In this document: piece after piece, positions 18,935 through 27,690 of the stretch
How the letters are laid out: the number at the start of each line of letters is the position of its first letter
Numbering within the stretch: the first letter of the stretch is position 1
Origin: an uncultured Flavobacteriaceae bacterium
Lineage (GTDB): Bacteria; Bacteroidota; Bacteroidia; Flavobacteriales; Flavobacteriaceae
Direction: 5' to 3'
Assembly (NCBI GenBank): GCA_913020475.1
Contig: CAJVZM010000001.1
Coordinates: 82,701-120,863 of the forward strand
Length of the DNA: 38,163 nt
Position numbers and translations under genes: made by a program
Notes under the pieces: generated by a model
The model's input: only the letters and a program-made list of their open reading frames with translations
Database searches by the model: none
Told to the model about the DNA's origin: nothing

Positions 18935-18962
18935 TATATTTGCTTAATAAGTGTACGCACAC
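18935..18962 (+). promoter_or_regulatory. Candidate promoter (-7 element) with LacI-type operator at +1 for the uronate operon
   Basis: TATATTTG (18935-18942) matches TAnnTTTG; GTGTACGCACAC (18951-18962) is a near-perfect dyad 8 nt downstream and 12 nt before ATG 18975, in the intergenic region shared with a divergent LacI-family gene. Confidence 0.55.
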
Positions 18963-18974
18963 GAATTTTTAAAT

Positions 18975-20306
18975 ATGTCAAAATCATTCAAATGGATTCT
19001 TGTCGCAGCTTTATCGGGTTTTCTGTTTGGATTTGATACAGTCGTAATTTCTGGAGCCAATCTGCCTATAAAGGAATTGTGGTCAACAAGTCCTTTTTTT
19101 CATGGGTTTTTTATCATGTCTATGGCCCTATGGGGCACGGTTCTTGGAGCTTTGTTTGGATCTTATCCCACTAATAAATTCGGCCGTAAAAAAACCCTTA
19201 CTTGGATAGGTTTATTATTTCTCATTTCTGCTTTGGGTTCGGCTTTAGCCCTTGACCCCTATACTTTCTCCTTTTTTAGGTTTATTGGAGGAGTAGCAGT
19301 TGGTATTTCTTCTATTGCTGCACCTATATATATTTCTGAAATTTCTACCTCTGAAAACCGAGGAAGACTTGGTGCTTTGTATCAATTTAGTTTGGTTTTT
19401 GGAATTCTCATTGCCTTTTTTTCCAATTATTTGCTTACTGGTTTTGATGAAAGTTCCGATTGGAGATGGATGTTGGGTGTGGAAGCGATTCCTGCCTTGA
19501 TGTATTTTGTACTGACCCTATATATTCCAGATACACCAAGATGGCAAATCATTTTTCAAAAAGATGACAGTGCTGCATTGAAAACCCTAAGTCAGATATA
19601 CGGTGACGACCAACAGGCTGATAGGGTTCTCAAACAAATTAAAACAGCGGACAGTAGTTCAAACAAACAAGAGAAATTAATAAACAGTAGCAATCAAAAA
19701 ATTCTTTTATTGGCTTTTCTGATTTCGTTTTTCAATCAATTGTCGGGGATTAACTTTATACTTTATTACGCTCCAGAAATCCTCGAAATGGCAGGTTTTG
19801 CAACAAGAGCCTCTCTTTTCAATTCAGTAGTGATCGGACTGCTTAATATTTTCTTTACTTTTCTTGGCTTGATGCTTATCGATAAATTGGGAAGAAAACA
19901 GCTATTGATATTAGGTTCACTGGGATATATTTTTAGCTTGTCGGGTGTCTCTATGGCTTTTTATTTTCAGACTGATCCACAATGGATAGCTTTATTTATT
20001 TTTGCTTTTATTGCTTCCCACGCTGTTGGACAGGGTACCGTTATCTGGGTTTTTATCTCTGAAATTTTTCCTAACAGAATTAGAGCAAAAGGACAATCTT
20101 TTGGTGCAGGTGTTCACTGGGTGTTTGCCGCATTTATCACTTTGTTAGGACCTCCAGTTATTGCAATCTTTAAGGAAAACCCTTGGCCTATATTTTCTTT
20201 TTTTACAATAATGATGGTTCTTCAACTCATCTTTTCTGTTTTTACTATGCCAGAGACCAAGGGTAAATCCCTTGAGGAAATTAATTCAATCATTAATAAA
20301 GATTAA
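18975..20306 (+). CDS. MFS sugar porter family transporter
   Basis: 12-TM-like protein. GFLFGFDTVVISGAN, NKFGRKKTL, RFIGGVAVGISSIAAPIYISEIS, DTPRW, DKLGRKQLL, PETKGKSLEEI: sugar-porter signatures. ATG 18975 preferred over GTG 18951. Confidence 0.92.
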   Translation: MSKSFKWILVAALSGFLFGFDTVVISGANLPIKELWSTSPFFHGFFIMSMALWGTVLGALFGSYPTNKFGRKKTLTWIGLLFLISALGSALALDPYTFSFFRFIGGVAVGISSIAAPIYISEISTSENRGRLGALYQFSLVFGILIAFFSNYLLTGFDESSDWRWMLGVEAIPALMYFVLTLYIPDTPRWQIIFQKDDSAALKTLSQIYGDDQQADRVLKQIKTADSSSNKQEKLINSSNQKILLLAFLISFFNQLSGINFILYYAPEILEMAGFATRASLFNSVVIGLLNIFFTFLGLMLIDKLGRKQLLILGSLGYIFSLSGVSMAFYFQTDPQWIALFIFAFIASHAVGQGTVIWVFISEIFPNRIRAKGQSFGAGVHWVFAAFITLLGPPVIAIFKENPWPIFSFFTIMMVLQLIFSVFTMPETKGKSLEEINSIINKD

Positions 20307-20313
20307 TTTGCTA

Positions 20314-21501
20314 ATGAAACGAAAAGAATTTATTCGCAATTCTGGAGGAGTGCTTTTAGGCACTGTTTTATCCCCAAACTTAATGGCTAATACCAATCTT
20401 AACAGTAGTATTAACCTTGGGGTGATTGGAACCGGAGGAAGAGGACAAGGAATTATTAAAATACTAAATAAATTGTCCAACTTCAATGTGATTGGAGCTT
20501 GTGACACTATACCCTTTAGATTACAGGAGGGATTTGACCTAATCAAAGGCAATAGAAAAGCTAAAGCATTTAAGGATTACAGAAAATTATTAGACGATAA
20601 AAATATCGATGGAGTAATCATTAGTACTCCTTTAAACACCCATGATAAAATCGCTGTCGATGCAGTGGACGCAGACAAACATGTTTATTGTGAAAAAACT
20701 TTAGCCAAAGGGGCTTCAGCAATAGCTCGTATTGTAAACAAGTGTAAAACCTCCAAAAAAATTTTTCAAACTGGACATCAGTATCATAGTTCTAGGTTAT
20801 ACACCAAACTGGTCGATATGATCGCAGACGGTAAAGTTGGTAAGATCACTTCCATTGAGGCCCAGTGGAATCGAAATGGAAATTGGAGAAGATCTGTTCC
20901 TGAGCCTTCACTGGAACGACAAATCAATTGGAGAATGTACAGAGAGTATTCTTACGGCCTTTTGGCCGAATTGAGCTCTCATCAAATTGATTTTACCAAT
21001 TGGTTACTCCAGTCTACCCCCCAAAAAGCAATTGGAATTGGGGGAATTGATTACTGGAAAGATGGCAGAGAAACCTATGACAATACTAAGGTAATCTATG
21101 TATTTCCCGAAGGGGTAAAAGCGACCTTTTCTTGTCTGACCTCCAACGCTAAAGATGATTATAAGATTTTGGTCATGGGCGACAAAGGTACCCTTACCAT
21201 TTTCAATCAGTCTGCCTGGTTCTATCCCGAAGGAAGCTACAAGGCCGAGTATGGAGAAGTGGACGGTGTATCAGGAGCAACGACCAATTGGACTCAAGGC
21301 AAAGGAACTCCGCTAGACATCAAACACATTGACCCGACAAAACAAGCCTTAATGGATTTTGGAGAATCCATAATTAATAATAAAACACCCTTTTCTAATG
21401 TAACCACTGGAGCTCAAGCAGCTTATGCCGTAGAAATGGGAATTAAAGCCATGGATACTGAGAAAATGGTAGTGTGGGATAATGTTAATTATATTTTTTA
21501 A
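20314..21501 (+). CDS. Gfo/Idh/MocA family oxidoreductase-like protein with N-terminal export-like leader
   Basis: ATG 20314. MKRKEFIRNSGGVLLGTVLSPNLMAN leader, then Rossmann NLGVIGTGGRGQGI; DGVIISTPLNTHDKIAVDAVDADKHVYCEKTLA (EKP/EKT-type motif); QTGHQYHSSRLY. Confidence 0.85.
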   Translation: MKRKEFIRNSGGVLLGTVLSPNLMANTNLNSSINLGVIGTGGRGQGIIKILNKLSNFNVIGACDTIPFRLQEGFDLIKGNRKAKAFKDYRKLLDDKNIDGVIISTPLNTHDKIAVDAVDADKHVYCEKTLAKGASAIARIVNKCKTSKKIFQTGHQYHSSRLYTKLVDMIADGKVGKITSIEAQWNRNGNWRRSVPEPSLERQINWRMYREYSYGLLAELSSHQIDFTNWLLQSTPQKAIGIGGIDYWKDGRETYDNTKVIYVFPEGVKATFSCLTSNAKDDYKILVMGDKGTLTIFNQSAWFYPEGSYKAEYGEVDGVSGATTNWTQGKGTPLDIKHIDPTKQALMDFGESIINNKTPFSNVTTGAQAAYAVEMGIKAMDTEKMVVWDNVNYIF

Positions 21502-21509
21502 AACAATAA

Positions 21510-22325
21510 ATGAAGCCAAATTTTGATTTAAAGAATAAGGTAGCCGTCATTACTGGAGGAGGGGGGGCGCTGGGAGGATGTGTTGCAAAAAGTTTATCCC
21601 TGTCAGGCGTAAAGATTGCCATTTTGGATCTTACCCAAGAATCTGTCAAAAGAACTGTTGATACCATTATTAAGGAAGGAGGAATTGCCATTGGTTTTGT
21701 GGCCGATGTGCTGTCCCAAGAATCCATAGAAAACGTAAGTAATAAAATTTTAAAAGAGTGGGGTAGGGTTGATATACTGCTTAACGCAGCTGGAGGTAAT
21801 GTGCCTGGTGCGACCATTGCTGTTGACCAAACTATTTTTGATTTGTCTATTAACGATTTTAAGAAGGTCACAGAATTGAACCTCAACGGCTCCGTCATCC
21901 CTTCATTGATATTTGGAAAGATCATGGCAGAACAGAAAAGTGGTTCTATTATCAATTACTCTTCAATGAGCGTAGATAGAGTAATTACTAGAGTGGTAGG
22001 TTATTCCGCTTCCAAAGCAGGTATCGAAAACTTTACCCGGTGGATGGCGGTTGAAATGGCCTTAAAATTCGGACCTGGTGTTCGTGTCAATGCCATTGCT
22101 CCAGGTTTTTTTGTGGGAAATCAAAACAGAAAATTATTACTTAATAAGGATGGCTCTTATACCGAAAGAGGGGATAACATCATCAGAAATACTCCAATGA
22201 AACGATTTGGGAAAGCAGAAGAACTCAATGGTGCCATTCATTTTTTATGCAGTGATGCCGCTCAGTTTATAACAGGTGTTGTACTACCCATTGATGGAGG
22301 TTTTAGTGCCTTCAGTGGGGTTTAA
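21510..22325 (+). CDS. SDR family oxidoreductase, probable D-mannonate oxidoreductase (fructuronate reductase, UxuB-equivalent)
   Basis: KVAVITGGGGALGG, LLNAAGGNVPGA, INYSSMSVDR..GYSASKAGIENFTRWMAVEMA, VLPIDGGFSAFSG. Role inferred from position directly upstream of uxuA and uxaC. Confidence 0.8.
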   Translation: MKPNFDLKNKVAVITGGGGALGGCVAKSLSLSGVKIAILDLTQESVKRTVDTIIKEGGIAIGFVADVLSQESIENVSNKILKEWGRVDILLNAAGGNVPGATIAVDQTIFDLSINDFKKVTELNLNGSVIPSLIFGKIMAEQKSGSIINYSSMSVDRVITRVVGYSASKAGIENFTRWMAVEMALKFGPGVRVNAIAPGFFVGNQNRKLLLNKDGSYTERGDNIIRNTPMKRFGKAEELNGAIHFLCSDAAQFITGVVLPIDGGFSAFSGV

Positions 22326-22333
22326 TTATTATT

Positions 22334-23518
22334 ATGAAAATGACACAAACATGGCGCTGGTATGGACCCAAAGACCCTGTTAGTCTTTCTGATGTAAGGC
22401 AGGCCGGTGCAACTGGAATTGTAAGTGCCCTACATCATATACCCAATGGTGATATTTGGTCGGTGGAAGAAATTCAAAAAAGAAAAGATGAAATTGAGAA
22501 AGCCGGACTTACATGGGATGTTGTGGAATCTCTTCCGGTACACGAAAAAATAAAAACCAGAACCTCAGATTTCCAACAGATTATCGAAAATTATAAGGTG
22601 AGCATGGAGAACTTGGCCTCTTGTGGCGTTTATGTAATCTGTTACAATTTTATGCCTATACTTGACTGGACTCGAACACGCTTGGATATGCCCCTTGAGG
22701 ACGGATCTCTTGCGCTAGAATTCAATGCTTCAGAACTGAGGGTCTTTGATCTCCACATTCTCAATCGTGAAGGAGCGGTAAATGACTATAATACAGAGGA
22801 AATCGAACAAGCAAAAAATCAATTTATAAGCCTCTCACCCTCCGATATTCAACGAATTTCTGATAATATGCTCAAAGGTTTGCCAGGATCGGAAGAGGGC
22901 TACTCCATGGGAGAATTTAAAGCTATGCTAGATACTTACAAAGGAATCGATGCATACCAATTGCGTTCTCATTTAGTGAAATTTTTAGAAGAAATCATTC
23001 CATTTGCCGAAAAATTAGGCATCAGAATGTGTATTCACCCTGACGATCCACCGTTTACCCTTTTGGGTTTACCAAGAGTAGTGAGTACTCAGGAAGATTA
23101 TCAATATATTTTTGATCAAGTTTCACCATTATCCAATGGAGTCACATTTTGTACAGGTTCGTTAGGCGTGAGGGCAGACAATGATCTTCAAGCTTTTTTT
23201 GATGCTTTTGCAGAACGTATTCATTTTTTACACCTGCGAAGTACTAAGCGTGACGCAGAGGGTAATTTTTACGAAGCAGATCATCTTGCTGGAGATGTGG
23301 ATATGTTTGAAATCATTACCAGAGTGATTATAGAACAACGACGCAGACATGCTGAGGGACGAGAAGATGCTTCCATTCCCATGCGACCTGATCACGGGCA
23401 TCAAATGTTGGATGATCTTGTAAAACCCAAAATTAATCCTGGCTACTCTGCCATTGGAAGACTTAAGGGATTAGCAGAATTAAGGGGATTGGAATGGGGA
23501 ATTAATAAAATGATTTAA
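22334..23518 (+). CDS. uxuA: Mannonate dehydratase
   Basis: MTQTWRWYGPKDPVSLSDVRQAGATGIVSALHHIPNGDIW; CYNFMPILDWTRT; MCIHPDDPPFTLLGLPRVVST; FLHLRSTKRD; MRPDHGHQML: diagnostic UxuA blocks. Confidence 0.97.
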   Translation: MKMTQTWRWYGPKDPVSLSDVRQAGATGIVSALHHIPNGDIWSVEEIQKRKDEIEKAGLTWDVVESLPVHEKIKTRTSDFQQIIENYKVSMENLASCGVYVICYNFMPILDWTRTRLDMPLEDGSLALEFNASELRVFDLHILNREGAVNDYNTEEIEQAKNQFISLSPSDIQRISDNMLKGLPGSEEGYSMGEFKAMLDTYKGIDAYQLRSHLVKFLEEIIPFAEKLGIRMCIHPDDPPFTLLGLPRVVSTQEDYQYIFDQVSPLSNGVTFCTGSLGVRADNDLQAFFDAFAERIHFLHLRSTKRDAEGNFYEADHLAGDVDMFEIITRVIIEQRRRHAEGREDASIPMRPDHGHQMLDDLVKPKINPGYSAIGRLKGLAELRGLEWGINKMI

Positions 23519-23519
23519 A

Positions 23520-24932
23520 ATGGAATTCAAAAGTACGGAAGCATTCATCAAAGAGGATTTTTTACTTCAAAACAAAACAGCGGAAAGATTGTATTTTGAC
23601 TACGCTGCTTCCATGCCGATTATTGATTATCACAACCACCTGCCACCCGATGTTATTGCTGAAAACAAAGCCTTTAAGGGCATTAACGAAATTTGGTTGG
23701 ATGGAGATCACTACAAATGGAGGGCTATGAGAACCCTTGGCATACCCGAAAAATTTATCACTGGAAAAGAGTTAAGTAACAAAGAAAAATTTGATCAATG
23801 GGCCTATACCGTTCCTTTTACTGTTGGAAATCCACTTTTCCATTGGACACACTTGGAATTACAGCGTTACTTTGGGATTAATGCCCTGCTACAACCCTCT
23901 ACTTCATCTGCTATTTTTGAGGAAACCAATAGACAATTGTCGGACTTAACCCCCAAGGCTTTGCTCAATGACATGAAAGTAGAGATGTTGTGTACTACGG
24001 ATGATCCTATAGATAATCTCTATGCCCATCAAAAAATAGCTGCGAGTGATGAAAGAGGCCCTGAGGTTTTACCGGGATTTAGACCTGATAATATTTTTGG
24101 GATTGAAGGCGAGCAATACTTGGATTATTTGGAAACTCTCGGAAGTCTTGTAGAGACCAAAATAGAAGATTTAGACATTCTTTTGGCAGCCCTCAACTCA
24201 AGGGTCGACTATTTTCATCAGAACGGTTGTAGGATTTCTGATCACGGCTTAGAGTTTACACATGCAAGTGACTTCAGCCATGCCCAGGCAAATGCTATTC
24301 TCAAGAAACGCTTATCAGGAATTCTTCCCACAGCTGAAGAGGCAAGCCTTTTTAATTCCTGTGTATTGTATGAGCTGTTTGTTATGTATCATGACCATGG
24401 TTGGACTCAACAATTGCACTTGGGTGCATTGAGAGGCAATAACCAAAAACTAAAAAGGCAATTGGGTGCCGATGTAGGATGCGACTCAATTGGCGATTTT
24501 AACCAAGCAAAAAACCTCTCCAAATTGCTCGGAATGCTAAACGATAAGGATAAGCTGACCAATACCATACTCTATAATCTAAATCCATCTATGAATGAGA
24601 TTTTTGCCACTATGCCCGGTAATTTCAACAACGAAAAAGTAGAGATACAATGGGGGACTGCTTGGTGGTTTCTCGATCAGAAAGACGGAATGGAGTTACA
24701 AATGAGAACCCTATCCAACATGGGTCTGTTGTCTAAATTCATTGGAATGTTGACCGACAGCCGTAGTTTTCTATCTTTTCCAAGGCATGAGTATTTCAGA
24801 CGATTGCTCTGCAATATGATTGGAAATGACATAGAGAGTGGTCTTTTACCCAACGATGTTGCTTTTTTTGGAAATATGGTTGAGAATATCTGTTATCGCA
24901 ATTTGAAAAAATTCATTAAATACAAAAACTAA
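23520..24932 (+). CDS. uxaC: Glucuronate isomerase
   Basis: MPIIDYHNHLPPDVIAENKAFKGINEIWLDGDHYKWRAMRTLGI; FGINALLQPST; HDHGWTQQLHLGALRGNN; GTAWWFLDQKDGMELQ; LTDSRSFLSFPRHEYFRR. Confidence 0.97.
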   Translation: MEFKSTEAFIKEDFLLQNKTAERLYFDYAASMPIIDYHNHLPPDVIAENKAFKGINEIWLDGDHYKWRAMRTLGIPEKFITGKELSNKEKFDQWAYTVPFTVGNPLFHWTHLELQRYFGINALLQPSTSSAIFEETNRQLSDLTPKALLNDMKVEMLCTTDDPIDNLYAHQKIAASDERGPEVLPGFRPDNIFGIEGEQYLDYLETLGSLVETKIEDLDILLAALNSRVDYFHQNGCRISDHGLEFTHASDFSHAQANAILKKRLSGILPTAEEASLFNSCVLYELFVMYHDHGWTQQLHLGALRGNNQKLKRQLGADVGCDSIGDFNQAKNLSKLLGMLNDKDKLTNTILYNLNPSMNEIFATMPGNFNNEKVEIQWGTAWWFLDQKDGMELQMRTLSNMGLLSKFIGMLTDSRSFLSFPRHEYFRRLLCNMIGNDIESGLLPNDVAFFGNMVENICYRNLKKFIKYKN

Positions 24933-25909
24933 TGTTTAGGTTTAAAACAATAATCGTTTTCTTGCTATTACTCAGTTTTATTTCCTGTGATCAGATCAAA
25001 TCTACCAAAATCATTCGACTGGGGCATGGATTGAATACGGGACACTCCGTTCATCAAGGCATGATTTTTTTTGGTGAAAAATTACAAGAAATTTCTGGGG
25101 GGAAATTTAAGGTGCAAATTTATCCCAGCCAACAATTGGGAACCGAACGTCAGTGTTTGGAGTTGCTTCAAATTGGTAGTTTGGATATGACTAAAGTTTC
25201 TGCGGGGGTATTGGAAAACTTTTCACCCAGTATAAAAGTATTTGGCATTCCATATTTGTTTAGAGACAAAGAACACGCATTCAGAGTTCTTGATGGGCCT
25301 GTAGGGGAGGAATTGCTCAATGGTACAGAGAAATACTGGCTCAAAGGTCTTGGATATTACGACTCAGGAAGCCGAAGTTTTTATACAATAGATAAACCCA
25401 TTGAACACCCCAATGATTTAAAAGGGCTTAAAATAAGAGTGATGGAGAGTCAAACTGCGATTGACATGGTTAAATCATTCGGAGGTTCTCCAACACCTAT
25501 TTCATGGGGAGAACTCTACACCGCGCTTCAACAAGGTGTTGTGGACGGGGCTGAAAACAATCCTCCCAGTTTCTATTTGTCCAGACATTATGAGGTTTGT
25601 AAATACTATATCATTGATGAACATACTGTCCTTCCCGATGTGGTTTTGATGAGTACCCATTTCTGGAACGACCTATCCAATCAAGACCAGGAATGGATTC
25701 AAAAAGCCATGGATTTATCTGTTGTAGAACAGCGAAGATTGTGGTTAAAATCCGAAATTGAATCGCTGGAGGCCGTCAAAGCTGCCGGAGTTAAGGTTAG
25801 TTATCCCAACAAATCTAATTTTGCTGAAATATCTAGCTCGGTATCGGATCAATATGCACAAGATCCTTTGATCAAGTCATTTATTGATAAAATCAAAAAC
25901 ACTCAATAA
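24932..25909 (+). CDS. dctP: TRAP transporter substrate-binding protein DctP family, predicted lipoprotein
   Basis: TAATG overlap with uxaC. Lipobox LLSFISC; IRLGHGLNTGHSVHQGMIFFGEKL...GKFKVQIYPSQQLGTERQCLELLQIGSLDM; GLKIRVMESQTAIDMVKSFGGSPTPISWGELYTALQQGVVDGAENNP. Confidence 0.93.
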   Translation: MFRFKTIIVFLLLLSFISCDQIKSTKIIRLGHGLNTGHSVHQGMIFFGEKLQEISGGKFKVQIYPSQQLGTERQCLELLQIGSLDMTKVSAGVLENFSPSIKVFGIPYLFRDKEHAFRVLDGPVGEELLNGTEKYWLKGLGYYDSGSRSFYTIDKPIEHPNDLKGLKIRVMESQTAIDMVKSFGGSPTPISWGELYTALQQGVVDGAENNPPSFYLSRHYEVCKYYIIDEHTVLPDVVLMSTHFWNDLSNQDQEWIQKAMDLSVVEQRRLWLKSEIESLEAVKAAGVKVSYPNKSNFAEISSSVSDQYAQDPLIKSFIDKIKNTQ

Positions 25910-25911
25910 TC

Positions 25912-26376
25912 ATGAAATTTAGAACTAAGTTAGATGCATTATTAGAAAAGACCCTTGTGGTCATTATGTCTGCAATGGTCATCAATGTATTGTGGCAAGT
26001 TTTTTCGCGTTATATTTTAACGAATCCCAGTTCGTTTACAGACGAGTTGGCGCGTTACCTTATGATTTGGGTGGGTGTTTTGGGAGCGGCCTATGTTGCA
26101 GGGAAGGGGAACCATGTGGCCATTACTTATTTTTCTGAAAAAATGAGTCCACCTAACCTTAAAAAAATCCAAGTTTTTATCAATCTGACCATACTGGTTT
26201 TTGCCGTATTGGGTATGTTTATTGGAGGGGTGAGGTTGGTTTATATCACCTTGGTATTGGAGCAACTTTCTCCGGCATTAAAAATCCCTCTTGGGGTCGT
26301 TTACTCAGTAATACCAATCAGTGGGATACTGATTATTTTTTATAAAATTTTAGACTTAAAAAAACAGCTACAATGA
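25912..26376 (+). CDS. dctQ: TRAP transporter small permease (DctQ family)
   Basis: About 154 aa with several TM segments; INVLWQVFSRYILTNPSSFTDELARYLMIWVGVLGAAYVAGKGNHVAI. Confidence 0.92.
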   Translation: MKFRTKLDALLEKTLVVIMSAMVINVLWQVFSRYILTNPSSFTDELARYLMIWVGVLGAAYVAGKGNHVAITYFSEKMSPPNLKKIQVFINLTILVFAVLGMFIGGVRLVYITLVLEQLSPALKIPLGVVYSVIPISGILIIFYKILDLKKQLQ

Positions 26377-27671
26377 TTGAGTTTTTACCAGTAATAATTT
26401 TGGTTCTAAGTTTTTTGTTTCTTCTGATTCTTGGGGTTCCTGTAGCTTGGTGTATCGCGATGTCTTCATTGTTTACATTGATGTCTGCAATGCCCTTTTC
26501 GGCTGCTACAACTACTGTGTCTCAGCGAATTGCAACAGGATTGGACAGTTTTGCCCTTTTGGCCATCCCCTTTTTTATACTCTCAGGACAAATCATGAGT
26601 GAGGGAGGTATTGCCCACAGATTGATTTCTTTTGCCAAAACCCTAGTAGGATTTTTACCCGGTGGACTTGCATTGATCAATATAGTATCCGCCATGATGA
26701 TGGGAGCCATCGCCGGTTCGGCTATGGCCTCGGCCTCGGCCATGGGATCAATCTTAGGACCCGAAATGGAAAAAGAAGGTTATTCTAAAGAATTTGGTGC
26801 TGCCGTGAACATCACCTCATCTACAACAGGACTGGTCATTCCCCCCAGTAATACTTTAATTGTATATTCCCTAGCCAGCGGGGGTGTCTCTATTGCAGCT
26901 TTGTTTTTGGCTGGATATATTCCTGGAATTCTCACTGGTTTATTGATGATGATTGTTGCTATGGTATGGGCAAAAAAGAATCAATATCCTGTTGGAAAAC
27001 GTTCATCACTTAAAGAGGTATTTGTGAAATTCATCGATGCTCTGCCCAGTTTACTCCTTTTGGTCATCGTTATTGGAGGGATCATTGGAGGTATCTTTAC
27101 CGCGACAGAGGCATCGGCCGTAGCAGTCCTCTATACAATATTGCTTTCTTTTTATTATAAAGAATTGTCGTTTAAAGACCTGCCTAAGGTAATTTTAGAA
27201 TCTTCTCAAACCACTGCCATTGTGATGTTGTTGATTGGGGCTTCTATGTGTATGTCTTGGGTGCTGTCCTATGAAAATATTCCTCAAGACATCAGCAATG
27301 CTCTATTGTCTGTCAGTGACAACAAATTTGTTATCCTTTTGATGATCAACCTCATCTTGCTAGCGGTTGGAGTTTTTATGGACGCTACTCCTGCAGTACT
27401 TATTTTTACCCCTATTTTTCTTCCGATCGTCACCGATTTGGGAATGGATCCTACCCACTTTGGAATAGTTTTGATGCTCAACCTTTGTATCGGACTTTGT
27501 ACCCCGCCAGTGGGATCAGTATTGTTCGTAGGGGTTGGGATTGCAAAAACAACGATATCCAAAGTCATTAAACCTTTAATTCCTCTGTTTTTGGTAATGA
27601 TTTTATCTTTGTTTTTAGTAACTTATGTGCCACAATTAAGTTTATGGCTGCCTAAATTTTTTGGAGTATAA
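26373..27671 (+). CDS. dctM: TRAP transporter large permease (DctM family)
   Basis: ATGA overlap with dctQ. Polytopic; GLDSFALLAIPFFILSGQIMSEGGIAHRLI, GAIAGSAMASASAMGSILGPEM, ITSSTTGLVIPPSNTLIVYSLASGG, GLCTPPVGSVLFVG. Confidence 0.95.
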   Translation: MIEFLPVIILVLSFLFLLILGVPVAWCIAMSSLFTLMSAMPFSAATTTVSQRIATGLDSFALLAIPFFILSGQIMSEGGIAHRLISFAKTLVGFLPGGLALINIVSAMMMGAIAGSAMASASAMGSILGPEMEKEGYSKEFGAAVNITSSTTGLVIPPSNTLIVYSLASGGVSIAALFLAGYIPGILTGLLMMIVAMVWAKKNQYPVGKRSSLKEVFVKFIDALPSLLLLVIVIGGIIGGIFTATEASAVAVLYTILLSFYYKELSFKDLPKVILESSQTTAIVMLLIGASMCMSWVLSYENIPQDISNALLSVSDNKFVILLMINLILLAVGVFMDATPAVLIFTPIFLPIVTDLGMDPTHFGIVLMLNLCIGLCTPPVGSVLFVGVGIAKTTISKVIKPLIPLFLVMILSLFLVTYVPQLSLWLPKFFGV

Positions 27672-27690
27672 TTTAAACAAATACATTGCT

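Noticed and set aside
18951-18974. Extended N-terminus MYAHEFLN of the MFS porter from GTG 18951
   Set aside because: The GTG is part of the candidate operator dyad; ATG 18975 gives a standard MFS N-terminus.
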